From NCBI GenBank assembly GCA_964019695.1, contig OZ026525.1:90925779-90989778 (forward strand): a stretch of DNA of 64,000 bases, read 5' to 3'. This stretch comes from Loripinus fragilis. Taxonomy: Eukaryota > Mollusca > Bivalvia > Lucinida > Lucinidae. The notes beneath the pieces were generated by a model. It saw nothing but the letters and a program-made list of their open reading frames with translations, was not told the DNA's origin and did no database searches. The position numbers and the translations under genes are program-made. Below are positions 1-10,859 of this stretch, piece by piece. Within the stretch, counting starts at the first letter, position 1. Each line of letters begins with the position of its first letter.

Positions 1-1840
1 GTAACGACAGAAACGCATTTTTTACTTCAGAAGAAAGCCTAAAAAAATCATGCATGGTCGTGTCAAAATGTATGTGATGCGCTGACCCTTGTTTGGACAA
101 CATTTTTATTTGATTTGGCACTTAGCTGTATAGACAAGTACTTTGGATTCTGATGGGCACTAATTGTGCTCCCCTGGTTGCTGATGTATTCCTATTTTGT
201 TATGAGAGGGACTTTATGATGTATCTTTCTATACTTAAACGCAAAAGTTTTGCAACTCTTACTAAAATGCTATTTCCTTCTTTTTGAGCCAAATATTTTA
301 CTCCATGATATTGTGATTAACAAGAGTCCAATGATTTGCCGTCTAAACAACATGAAAATCAGACCAGTGAGACTTACGATTGCTGATCTTCAACAAGAAA
401 TGTAAGGTAACCCAAATTTGAAAAATCACAGAGTTACAATACCTTACATTTTATCGAGTTACAGTGTTAAACCACCTTACATTTTACTCAGAAAAGGTGT
501 TTAACCGTTATCTGTTTTCAAAAGCAGAAGGGCAGACAAATCAAAGCAGGTTATTTGATGCATTTGGTAACGTTCATTACGTCAACGTAAAGCCTTTAAT
601 ATTTGACGTAATTGGCCGTTTAAGCACAACTGAATATCAATAAATCAAATTTTTAATGTCACAAGTGAGAGCCTTCAACACATTGCATAGAAGAAAGAAG
701 TATCGCGCGACATAACGGAATAAAATGAACAATTTTGATAAATTGGTTGACGTTAACAAAGAAACGAAGCGACTTTGAGCGTTGATAAACGTTAATTGTT
801 AAACCATAAAATGTTTTCCGTCAGATACAACATCTGGCTATCACATTGCACCGTTTGTTTTCAAATCGAGATAACTATCTTAATGCTAGACGTAAATTGT
901 TGAAAAACACTGACGTCGTTTTAACGTCAGAATGAAGAGTATGATCAAAACCTATTAATGGTAAATCATTCCACATTGTGCAAGAGCATAAAATATGATT
1001 ATATGAATATTCTAACTTGGACCATACTGAAGAAAACACAGATATTAAACAGTTGCAAAACTTTTTGCGTTAAAGTATATATGATCAGCAGGCTGATAGA
1101 ATTGATGCTTTTAACACTGTATCCAGATATTTGGATGATATTTTAAACATTAATAATGTTTATTTTGACAATATGGTAAGTCAAATATACCCTTAAGAGC
1201 TCCAACTTAATAAAGCCAATACTTCTGATACCGAAGCAGCATTTTTAGACTTGCATTTGTTAATTTTTTATTATTTTGTTTCTACCAAAATGTATGATAA
1301 ACTTTTAAATTGATTTTAAAATTGTCCATTTCCCATTTTTAGATGGTGATGTTCCTCGCTCTACATCCTATAGAGTCTATATCTCTCAACTCATTCGTTT
1401 TGCTAGAGCATCTAGCCACGCTGCTGACTTCAACACTCTCAATAAATTGTTGACTCAGAAACTTCTTAAACAAGGCTATCATAAACTTCGCAAAATCTTT
1501 TCTAGATTTCGTAGACGTTACTATGATTTGATATCTAAATTCCAAATTAGACTTAAATCTCTCTTTCGCCAAGAACTTTCTGAACCTGATTTCTATGGTG
1601 ACTTGGTGTATAAACTGAAGAAGATTGTTGGCTCTAATAATTTTTCAGCACATATCATTAAAATAAATTTCCCATTATAAAAAGATTGGCTATAACATTA
1701 ATGTATTGCAACAGACTGCATGCTTGGTGGTCTACCCAATCACGGTTGGCAAATTTGCTTTCCTCTTTAATTGCAAACCGATGGGTCGAACTTCAGACTC
1801 TATGACAGTTCCGACTTGGAGACTTATCTCTTCATGATAT
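1..1840 (+). mobile_element. Penelope-like retroelement copy, RT region, decayed and interrupted
   Basis: The + strand encodes pieces of a reverse transcriptase of Penelope-like type (class assignment from memory of the family, not searched). At about 60-230 the translation resembles the RT stretch around the GT-x-CAPL-ADLFL-type motif. It resumes at 1083 with a run containing YLDD, the catalytic motif C, at about 1117-1130. The C-terminal part, including DGDVPRS and the FYGDLVY-like block, follows at about 1340-1625. Frames are broken by stops and indels, so this is a pseudogene copy. An 850-bp insertion (230-1079) separates the two RT parts. The copy begins before the window edge. The same protein is encoded in reverse at 5162-6475 and in part at 25440-25960. 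Confidence 0.7.
230..1079. mobile_element. Tc1/mariner-like MITE inserted in the retroelement
   Basis: Near-perfect terminal inverted repeats of about 28 bp lie at 230-257 and 1051-1079, each beginning TATACTT. The flanking bases fit a TA target duplication. The insert separates two RT blocks that are contiguous in the related copy at 5787-5987. No transposase ORF is visible inside. The interior holds several AACGT/GACGT words. Confidence 0.75.
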
Positions 1841-1942
1841 GGTAAGGGCCTGATGCTTTGGCTGTTTGTCAGGCCTGCCGGGGTTTACCTGTTGGATTTC
1901 TTTTGCTCCGGTATTCAGTTTTATTTACTGTTGAGTCCTGTT

Positions 1943-2013
1943 GTGGATGTAGATTGAGGAACATCACCATCTAAAAATGGGAAATTGACAATTTCAAAAT
2001 CAAAATCGTCATA
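1943..2013 (-). mobile_element. Inverted fragment of the same Penelope-like element
   Basis: Read on the - strand this matches the DFDFEIVNFPFLDGDVP-coding stretch seen at about 1310-1360 and 25455-25500. It ends abruptly on both sides and sits just after the tail of the first copy, in opposite orientation. Confidence 0.7.
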
Positions 2014-2287
2014 GATCAGAAAGGAATGATGATTTCTTATAATAACAAAAATGATACATACTGTATAGAATGCTTATTATAAGGGTATCCAGTTTTGAAG
2101 GGCAGTATTTTTCACACAGAATTCTGAAAGTGGCATCATGCAGTTCTGAACTCAGTACAATCTAAGCTTTAAAATGGTGTATACTGCTACTTGTTACCCT
2201 TCTAGTATGGGCACATGTCACCTTTGGTGACCTCTGCTGCAGCACTATAAGATGTTCCTGTTTGGAAGGGGTAACTGTTAAGGTTGA

Positions 2288-3105
2288 TCAAAAAGTACCA
2301 GTTTCTGTCGGTTGTCCCATGTGTTCGCTGGCAGACGCAATTCTGTGCATGATTTTACTGTAGCTGTCTTTGGTTCCAGGAGAAGTAAAGCTGCCACTAC
2401 AAACAGGCAATTTATTTGTTCGTGCTGCCTGTGATAAATGGTCAGGGCTCCGGTTTCGACTGTTCCTATCGTCGTCACTCGCCGATTTTAGTGATACCAT
2501 GAACCGCTCATTTTCACTGTCTGCATTGTCACGTGATACCCAAGATTAATACATGCTACAACCCCGACCCAGTCCCGTGCCACGACCGAGTACTTGTTTG
2601 CTTGTTTTAGTACTCTTGGTGATTAGCTCTGCCCTAATACCCTTCAATGTCTCTCTCCAGTCTGGAAATTCGTCGCGCACAACTTTCCCTTCTACAACAA
2701 GCTTCGCAGGGAGCCTGTGGTGTTTATATTTTTCGTTCTTATAGTCTTATAGTTCTTATAGTCAGCCCAGAGTCTAAATCTTGCCTTCACTGCCTCGTCA
2801 GGACAATCACGATTTATACAGTACTGTCTGCTTTGTAGTATATGTGCGTTCGACATGATCCTTTCAACGTCCTGATAGTCTCTGAAACATACTATTATGG
2901 ACCTAGCATTCGATTGTCGTGGTTCATGTGTTGTTTGTCGTCTCCCAAAATGTCGCAAGGGGCCCATCCTATGGGCCCACTGAATACACACGCCAAAAAT
3001 ATCTAAATTATCAGCTAGAAACGTCCGGATAATCGCCGCAGGGTCACCATCACCTGCTTCACCTGCTAACTCCTCGATTATCAAATTATTTCTGCGACTA
3101 CGCAC
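2288..3105 (-). pseudogene. L1-like LINE ORF1 protein remnant
   Basis: The - strand ORF at 3105-2692 (137 aa) carries the hallmarks of an L1-type ORF1 nucleic-acid-binding protein: an N-terminal RRNNLIIEEL stretch, a central HRMGP, and RSIIVCFRDYQDVERIM followed by CINRDCPDEAVKARFRLW. Such proteins coat LINE RNA and act as chaperones. After a frame break near 2700 the same protein continues in another frame with an EFPDWRETLKG-like stretch, then diverges. A further - strand ORF at 2500-2288 may be its C-terminus. No matching ORF2 is adjacent, so this is a truncated, frameshifted relic. Family identity is by recognition of the domain pattern only. Confidence 0.6.
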
Positions 3106-3127
3106 TTCCTAGTCTATACTATCTTTT

Positions 3128-4490
3128 ATGTTTTTGTTCTGTCTTGTGTTTGCTATGTCTTTGTGCGCGTCTGTTTATATGTGCTTTGTGGTCACCTGCT
3201 GGGAAAGGGCTGACCTCTTGGCTCTCGTTTGTGGTGTCTACTGTGAGTCTGTCACTTTCCCCATTGGTATCCTGGGTCAGGTGTGGTACTTGATTGTATC
3301 GATTCCTGATCTTGGCACACTTACTTACTTTGTGTATTCAAGTAACTTTATACGTCTCTCAGACTTGGCACTAGATGATAACAAAACATGTGCACCATCC
3401 TCGAGTTCGCTTGCTCTAGAGTTCATTGACCAAAAACCGCTAGTCATGATTTCAAAAAGTGATACTAGTTTCTCGTCCATGGACATTTTCTTGAATGCGT
3501 CTCTAGTGATTTTACAAAAATATCTTTAGAATTTTTTTCAGAGAAAGTCCCACCTGTTGATAGTCGATTCCGTTTTCGCCTTGTTTGTGTAGACCATATC
3601 CAACCATCCTGTACTGTGTCCACGTCACCATTTCTGAATTTTGAATGTCCAATCATAATTTGGTAATTTATCGATAATTTCGTCTTTAAATAACTTAAAT
3701 AAGCGATTTCCCACAAATACAGTCCAAAATCAGGATCCAAAAATTGTCCAAAACCGTTTAAAACTCTAAAATTCCTCCGCCCATATGCAACACGTCAGCA
3801 AGCTACGCCATGCTTCTATCATATTGAACACATATATTTAATACCATATCGATGTGCTTATTCTGAATCATTGTTTAATCAACACTGGTGATTCAACTGT
3901 TAAATAAACGTTGACTATACATTACTCTATTTACAGAAAATACAGCCGCCGTAAAATTGAATTGGTAATATTGACTCAATATTAAATATTAATAAGGAAT
4001 TCCATATTGATTTGGGGATTCTGAGTCAGTATTGAATCAGGGTTGGTGAATCAACATTAAAACAATTACATTGAATAATTATTGAATCTGTAGTATTTTA
4101 CCTTTCCAAAAATAGCTGCACTCAAGTGGGATTTGTAATAGTGATTCAGTATTGAATACACATTTAGCTTTTCACATTGAATCGCTAATTGTTTATTATG
4201 CTGCAATCATTATTGAATCATCCTTGGTATTTCAACCCAGAAATGAAATTGAAATATCCTTAAAAATGGATGGATCAATAATCAGCTATTATTCAATAAG
4301 AGAGTAAGAAAGACAGCAAAAATAAAGAATCGATACGATCAAAACCACACCTGTCCCAGGATACCAAATGGAAAAGTAACAGAATCACAATAAACATCAC
4401 AAACAAGAGCCAAGAGGTCAGCCCTTTCCCTTCAGGTGACCACAAGGCAGCAATAACAAACGCGAAAGCATGACAAACACAAGACATAAA
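3128..4490. repeat. Inverted pair of retroelement-tail sequences
   Basis: Sequence at about 3140-3300 (+) reappears in reverse at about 4320-4490, for example the stretch around TGACCTCTTGGCTC. Between the arms, 3530-4290 is AT-rich with many degenerate ATTGAATCA words. The open frame at 3128-3529 lies in this repeat and has no recognised domain, so it is not called as a gene. Confidence 0.55.
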
Positions 4491-4639
4491 TCACACAAAT
4501 GATCCACAAAAGAAGCACCGCCTTGGAACGGTCAGTAACGGTCAGCAAAATATTTTACTGGAGGGCTTAAACCGTTTTCACGGCGTGCCAATCTCACCCT
4601 AAGATCAGATGTGGATCAAGACACATAGATTTTTGGTTG

Positions 4640-5163
4640 ACATGACAACAGCCAAAGCATCAGTCCCCTACCATCTCATCAATAGACTATCTGTGAGTCA
4701 TGAGCCCTTTTCTTTGTTTCATCATGGTATGTTAATTTGATTAGAGTGTTTCTCCATGATGATACAATGCATTAGTTAGATGGCCTCCATGCGAGCTGAA
4801 CATTTCTTGTACTTCAACAACAGCAGAATCTAGGGCGAAGATTTGGTATCAGTAAAATGCATTTAAGCCCCCCGTTGGCTTTGGCTAATGTCCGTTCTAA
4901 GGCGGTGGTTCTGTTGTTGTTGACTTTTTGTTTATTGTTACTCCCATTGTGGGAGTCTGTAATTGTTCTATGTTTTGTTGTACGTTACTTTATGTCCATT
5001 CTAGTATTGCAATCATCTTGATGGGGAAGTGAGAGCTGGTTGCTTTGCTTAATTTGTCTTCCTGGTGTCTCGTGATGGTTGAGCGACTCTTCCTTGCGGT
5101 GCCACTGGGTTGTCTGCAGTTTGTGATTGTGGTATTTCCTGATCATACTCATTTACTATTTTT
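4640..5163 (+). mobile_element. Retroelement tail plus ~290-bp interspersed repeat (family A), copy 1
   Basis: About 4640-4870 matches the 3' tail following the Penelope-like copy at 25960-26245. About 4870-5163 is family A, an interspersed repeat starting near GGCTTTGGCT and ending in ACTCATTTACTATTTTT. Other family A copies lie at 11225-11300, 26246-26550, 31327-31580 and 59118-59365. Here it directly abuts an oppositely oriented Penelope-like copy, so it may be a terminal (pseudo-LTR-like) part of that element; this is inference. Confidence 0.65.
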
Positions 5164-6475
5164 AAGTCGGAACCCTCATAATGTCTGAAGTCCGACCCAT
5201 TGGCGTGCAATTAAAGAGGAAAGCAAAGTTGCCAACCGTGGTTGGGTTGAACACCAAGCATGCAGTCTGTTGCAATACATTAATGTTATAGCCAATCTTT
5301 TTATAATTGGAAGTTATTGTATTGAACTGAGCTGAAAAATTATGAGAGACAACAATCTTATTCAATTTATACACCAAGTCACCACAGAATTCAGGTTTGG
5401 AAAGTCATTGGCGCAAGAGAGATTTAAGTCCAACTTGGAATTTAGATATCAAATCATAGTATTGTCGATAAAATATAAATAAGGCTCTGCGAAGTTTATG
5501 ATACAGATAGCCTTGTTTAAGAAGTTTCTGAGTTGACAATTTATTGCGAGTGTTGAAGTCAGCAACATGGCTAGATGCTCTAGCAAAACGAATGGGTTGA
5601 GAGATATAGACTCCATAGGATGTAGAGCGAGGAACATCACCAATTAAAAATGGGAAAGACAATTTCAAAATCAAAATCGTCACGTTTATCATAAATTTTA
5701 GTAGAAACAATATCATTAGAAATAGACAAATGCAAGTCTAAAACGCGGCCTTGGTACTAGAGGTATTAGCTTTATTAAGCTGGGGCTCATTTTGATTTAT
5801 TAGTGTTAAAATCATCAATAATATCAGCCTGCTTATCATCAGAAAGAGACATCAGAAAGTCTCTTTTATAACAAACCAGGAATAAATCGGCAACCAGGTG
5901 AGCACTACATGTACCAGTGCCAATAGGAATCCCAGCTGCTTGTCTATACAGTTTGGTGCCAAATCGATAAAAAATATTGCCCAACAAAAGGTCAGAGCAT
6001 CACATACATTTTGACAAGACCATGCATGATTTTTTTAGGTTTTTCCGAAGTAAAAATTGCGTTTCTGTCGTTACATGCAAGATAGGGAGAGCCTTATCTG
6101 CTGAAGGTTCTTTCAATAAGATCAATAAGATTATCTTTGATTAAATTATGAAGTAAAGTCGTGTAAAGAGTTGAAACATCATAAGTAGACAAACTGGTTG
6201 CATTTTAATCTCTAGCTTTAAGTTTATCTAAAATTTTACCTGAATTTTTAATAAACCAAAATAGGTTTTTACTGAATCTCTCATATACCTTTTCACAGTA
6301 CTTGATAACATGTTTTAACAGCTTTAAGACATGAGGTTAACAATTTAGAAAGGTCTGTTGTCGTACAAGAACTAGAATTAGCAATTAATCTTGCTTTATA
6401 GGGTTTTATTGAGTTTAGGTAACTAATACAACGTAGGAACTTTGAGCTTTGACACCAAAATGTAGAGACTTTTTA
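5162..6475 (-). mobile_element. Penelope-like retroelement, longest RT copy
   Basis: On the - strand this copy runs from an N-terminal region (about 6475-6200) through RT motif A, a YDVSTLYTTL stretch at about 6180-6140, to IFYRFGTKLYRQAAGIPIGT and ADLFLVCYKRDFLMSL at 5987-5790. The C-terminal part follows, with GDVPRSTSYGVYISQ and CLVFNPTTVGNFAFLFNC at 5716-5162. Stops and frame changes break it, and the YLDD segment expected near 5780 is missing, so the copy cannot encode active RT. In autonomous relatives the enzyme performs target-primed reverse transcription. No GIY-YIG endonuclease was seen. The first 80 bases of the window are the reverse of about 6085-6005. Confidence 0.7.
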
Positions 6476-6479
6476 GGGC

Positions 6480-7140
6480 CGCCACTCAGCACAGACAAAA
6501 CAACTCTGATAATCAAAGTAAGAAAGACAGCAAGGATCAGAAATCAATTTCTCACACACCAGATCGAGATTTCCGCTGTTTTTACCCATGTGAGATAATT
6601 CTTTCTCACATACAAACGAATACAAGATCGATTGATCCCTATGTAAACTCGCTGTTGGAAAAATCTGTCCCACATCACTACCCATGTGAGATAAGCGTAA
6701 CTAATACGAGATAAGCCACACGCGACCGGTTGCTAATGTGAGATAACATTTTAGCACATGACTGTATTCCTTCGAAAACGAAAGTTGAATTGTTGTCAGC
6801 CAGGAAAAAATTCAATGTTGAATTTTAAGCAATTTGAGTCGGCCTTTAACTTGGTTTAAAAGTAAAACTGCGCATTTTTAAAAACCTTTATTCAATGCTT
6901 TGAACATGCTGAGTGCATTGCGATTGACATATTAACCTAATGGGCAATGCCTGATTGAATGCACCAGTACGGGAGACTTGACGATGTATAAAAAAACAAC
7001 AACACACACACACTTTTCTCAACAAAATTACTTACTCGAGTTACTGTGGCTGATAAGCTAGTTCTTGTAAATCCATTTTGATAAAATAACCATTTGTTCA
7101 TTGTACAATGCGCTGTTTGTTGATTCGTACAGCGCGCGTC
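6480..7140. other. No gene; degenerate repeat with CCATGTGAGATA words
   Basis: Several copies of the word CCATGTGAGATA occur at about 6585-6690 in both close and spaced arrangement. Otherwise this is AT-rich noncoding sequence with no supportable ORF. Confidence 0.4.
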
Positions 7141-7230
7141 ATTGACTGTTTACATCGACCTCAGTGACGTCACCAACAGATATTACACAGTACTGTACCG
7201 TACGGTCATGGTATATGAGAAAAAGAATCG

Positions 7231-7369
7231 ATCATTGGTGTTCAGTGGTTCCAGAAAAATCACAACCCTCGGGTCCACCGTTAAGTGGGAAACTCGGCAA
7301 GCCTCGTTTCCCACTGGAACGGTGGGCCCTCGGGTTGGGATTTTTCTGTCCCCACTGAACACCAATGAT
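7231..7369. repeat. Foldback (hairpin) element 1
   Basis: Arms ATCATTGGTGTTCAGTGG (7231-7248) and its reverse complement (7352-7369) enclose further inverted sequence with the centre at 7293-7306, CTCGGCAAGCCTCG. The ORFs at 7142-7489 run through the hairpin on both strands, an artefact of the symmetry. Confidence 0.8.
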
Positions 7370-7529
7370 GGATTCTATTTATCTCACACACCCGTACCAG
7401 CCCTAGGGAAAGATAAAAAACGAATAGCCGCACGTCGTCCACACGCTGACCGCACGTCGATCCGTGACGTCATTGTAATGTTAAAATGACGTCACCATGT
7501 CGCATTTCAGCGTATTCAGGATTTTCTGG

Positions 7530-7610
7530 AAGTCTTTTTCACGTTTTTTCCAATATAAAAAGAGGTATTTAAGTCTTTTTCACGTTTTTCCAATATAAAA
7601 AGAGGTATTA
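7530..7610. repeat. 40-bp tandem duplication
   Basis: Two adjacent, nearly identical units (7530-7570 and 7571-7610), each running from AAGTCTTTTTCACG to AGAGGTATT. They differ by one base in the T run. Confidence 0.9.
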
Positions 7611-7627
7611 AATGGTAAGGGAGAAAA

Positions 7628-7770
7628 GAATCCATTATTCGTGTGAGGATTGGATAGAAAAATCCGACCCTCGCGATCACCGTTTGTCATCACTCGGCAA
7701 ACCTCGTGATGCCAATCGGTGATCCTCGGGACGGATTTTTCTATCCCACCCTCACACTCATGATAGATTC
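7628..7770. repeat. Foldback element 2
   Basis: Inverted arms around GTGTGAGGATTGG / ACCCTCACAC, then AGAAAAATCCG / CGGATTTTTCT. The apex at 7693-7706 reads CTCGGCAAACCTCG, nearly the same as element 1 although the stems are unrelated. Confidence 0.75.
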
Positions 7771-7795
7771 TTTGTTCAAATCAATATCATGTGCC

Positions 7796-8162
7796 TGCTG
7801 AGAGTGTCTAGACAATATATAGAGGATCTTACATGAGTGCTCATGTTTTATTGAATTTATTAAACGAGTTGAGAAAAAGAGATAAAATGCGAGGCTTGCC
7901 GAGCATTTTATCTCTTTTTCGCAACGAGTTTAATAAATTCAATAATACAAGAGCACGAATGTTAGATTCTATTTATCATATGACATTAAGATTATTTTGA
8001 CATCTCATTTCTGCCGTAAAAACGTTATACTTTTGTTACGTACGCAACGTTGTTATGGACGTCATATCGTTTCCCGTAAATCTATAAACCACTAGTGGTT
8101 TATCGATTTTATAGCATGGTATTATTTCAGTCCCAGACGCGACGTCATATGATAATAAAATG
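7796..8162 (+). mobile_element. Foldback MITE family F, copy 1
   Basis: The hairpin at about 7840-7965 (GAATTTATTAAACGAGTT and its reversal) has apex CGAGGCTTGCCGAG at 7890-7903. A second part includes ACCACTAGTGGTTTATCG at about 8088-8107. Related copies lie at about 28700-29020 (-) and 41165-41500 (+). It starts near TATATAGAGGATCTTA, a motif also found at 29000 and 38457. Confidence 0.75.
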
Positions 8163-8458
8163 TATAGGTATGCAATATTCGATCAAAATATAATATATAT
8201 TATGTGGTTCAAGAGTTATGAGCATCTGACCACGACCTGTCAGACTTATCCTCAGCATACCCTTGTCATCATATTACATACCAGTGTCTGACACTGTGTC
8301 TCGACAAATGAATGTTAAGAGCGATTCTCTGTAAATATGGAGCGAGTTATATAGGAACCATTTCACACTCCGACTCGGATTTTGATGAAACTTGCTGACA
8401 GTGCTAGTGGTCATGTAAAAACAAGAAATCAAGTGTTAGTTCATCCAATTCAACCTCC

Positions 8459-8472
8459 GTTGCCATGGCAAC
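8459..8472. promoter_or_regulatory. RFX X-box-like palindrome 1
   Basis: GTTGCCATGGCAAC is a perfect 14-bp palindrome matching the RFX-factor X-box (GTNRCC, spacer, RGYAAC). It lies 141 bp inside the left end of the giant element. Binding is inferred from the motif alone. Confidence 0.6.
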
Positions 8473-8837
8473 AGCATCCAAAGATTTGGGCCAAAAAAGA
8501 AGCAAAAAACACATGAAAAATGACATTTTTACCATTAAACTACTCTAAAAATAGATTGTACCAATCACAAACATGGAATTATTTTGAACAAACAGACTTA
8601 ATATAACTGAATTAGTTAATGGTAGCAGCCTTACGAAAATGCTTAATTATACTTATCTTTCACTGAAAGTGGGTGGGGTAAGTAGGACCGGAAAATTACG
8701 CTTTTGGGGCATTTTCTCGCAAACACGACAACTTTGCGCGGCTACTTTCACATACACTCATGTTAATATATAATAGGCCAGGGTATAAAATTTTATAATA
8801 TGGAAGAAAATGTTTGGGAAGTTACCGTCTTCTTGTC

Positions 8838-8851
8838 GTTACCATGGTAAC
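8838..8851. promoter_or_regulatory. RFX X-box-like palindrome 2
   Basis: GTTACCATGGTAAC, a perfect palindrome, 379 bp after the first. The mirror pair in the right arm (14880 and 15258) is spaced 378 bp. Confidence 0.6.
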
Positions 8852-9388
8852 AAATGTTTCCCTGTAGAAAAACTGAAAAAAATAAATATTGCTTAAACAA
8901 TTCATTTATTGCTATATTACAGTAATATAGTCTATTGTAAATAATATATTTTCATTACTCATACATTTCTTTTATATATGACATTAAAGTCTGCTACAGA
9001 TAAGCTATTTTTAGTCTTTTAGGGGCATCGTAAGGGGTAAAAATTATGAATTTTAAAATAAAAACCAAAACATTTGGCTTATTTGCCCTTCCAATACCCT
9101 CAAAATTGCTATTATTTATCACCAATGTGCAATATTTGTGAAAATGTAGACTTAAATTAAAGAAATAAGACCAATGCATTCTAATTAAATTATCTAAACA
9201 TGCTTATTTATGAGGAACAGTGGGTGGGGTAAGTAGGACCTGAAAAACATGCCTTTTAGGCATTTTTAAACACAGTCAACAACCTAAATCATGCATTTAA
9301 ACATATATGCATGGTTATACATATTAGAGCAGGATATATAGTTTTTATTTTATGAAAAACATGTTTCAGAAGTAATAAGCTTCTGTTC

Positions 9389-9402
9389 GTAACCATGGCA
9401 AC
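9389..9402. promoter_or_regulatory. X-box-like motif 3
   Basis: GTAACCATGGCAAC, one tandem unit (551 bp) after motif 2. It keeps both half-sites. Confidence 0.55.
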
Positions 9403-9924
9403 ATAAGTTTCACTTTAGGATAACTGTAAAATGACTTTATTGCACAATGGTATTAATTTATTGTTCAAAGAAATGATAGTATCTATTATAAATCTCTTTA
9501 TATAATTACTTAATCACATTTCTTACGAATAACAATAAAATAGCCAATAGGAAAGCTGCCTTTGAATTTTTAATGTAATTTTAGTGTTAAAAATTCTGAC
9601 CCAAAAGTTAGGCAAACTTGCCTTCTCACTTGTATTGAAATCGCCCATAGTCATCATTATTTACATGGTTTGTGTCAGAAAATGCAAATTTTTATTTCAA
9701 TAGATGGAAATAATTCAATACAGCAGCCTTATTAAATTGCTACAATATACTATCATTGATGAGAAGTGGGTGGGGTAAGTAGGACCCTCGAATTCTCTTA
9801 ATCATGCAGCAATCTCCCATAGAAGTGTTTCAAACATTGTCTTTGATTTTGTAAAAAATAATGACAATTTATGTATTTTGGTAAAATCAACCACATTTAT
9901 GTATGTTCAGCTGTTGATTTTTCG

Positions 9925-9938
9925 GTTGTCATGGCGAC
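9925..9938. promoter_or_regulatory. X-box-like motif 4, degenerate
   Basis: GTTGTCATGGCGAC, with one change in each half-site, at the next tandem unit (536 bp). Confidence 0.45.
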
Positions 9939-10509
9939 AGCTTTCAAATATTTTGGCATAAAATCAATCTAAATTCCTTTAAATTTAGATATTATACGTT
10001 CTACCAGGTCCAGAGCTATAAATAGAAAAACTTACAACCCCTCTATTTAAATACTACCCAATTACCAATAAAATTGATTTCATTGCTCTAAAACTGAACA
10101 ATATGGATACTATCAGGTACTCTCAACACTGAGTCTATGGTTAAACAAAAGTTAAACACCCTCGTGCTCTTTGTGGCTTATTTACATACATTTATGCATG
10201 CAGAACCTGATTGATCTACTTTTCTCATTATTTTGCGCGTTTAAATGGTAACTGACAGTTAGTTCCACATGCAGTTAATACCATAAATATTTTTTCTGCT
10301 AACCCATTTCAATCTAAAACGTTTCATCATACTTATAAAAGTACTAGAAAGACCGAAAATTATGGGAAAATCTTAAGATTCCAGTCTGAAAATGGGATAA
10401 AATATACATATTATATTGTCAAGCTTATATCCGTATTGTTTTGTTTACAAACAGTCTTTAAAAATGTAGTTTTAATTGCAAATACAACAGTATTTCAGTA
10501 AAGCCAAGT

Positions 10510-10512
<3 letters not shown>

Positions 10513-10559
<47 letters not shown>
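10513..10559. repeat. (GA)n microsatellite
   Basis: An uninterrupted GA dinucleotide run of about 23 copies in the interior of the giant element. Confidence 0.95.
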
Positions 10560-10562
<3 letters not shown>

Positions 10563-10859
10563 GCAATCTGCTCTCTCATATCACGCAATAATTATAACTT
10601 TGAGGAATTTATAATAACTTTGATTATGACCAGCTAGCAAAAAGTTAAAAATCCCTATTAAGTATTTGAGACGATCCATTTTTTAGCTTGAAACAGCCTT
10701 TTAGTCTCTTATAATCCTACCAACACAAATATAATAATGTACAATTATAGTTATTGGTTGAGTTAATCTAACTCTAACTATTTAGAAGTACAGGAAAATC
10801 CACCAGAGTTATTGGTTTTATAGTGAAAAAACTACTTTTGAGACGACCCTTTTTAGCGG

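Noticed and set aside
3128..3529. 133-codon hydrophobic + strand ORF that could look like a membrane protein
   Set aside because: Its first half is the repeat that recurs inverted at 4320-4490, and the hydrophobicity follows from T-rich sequence.
7142..7489. 115-codon + strand ORF
   Set aside because: It runs through a foldback hairpin and has mirror ORFs on the other strand; no domain is visible.
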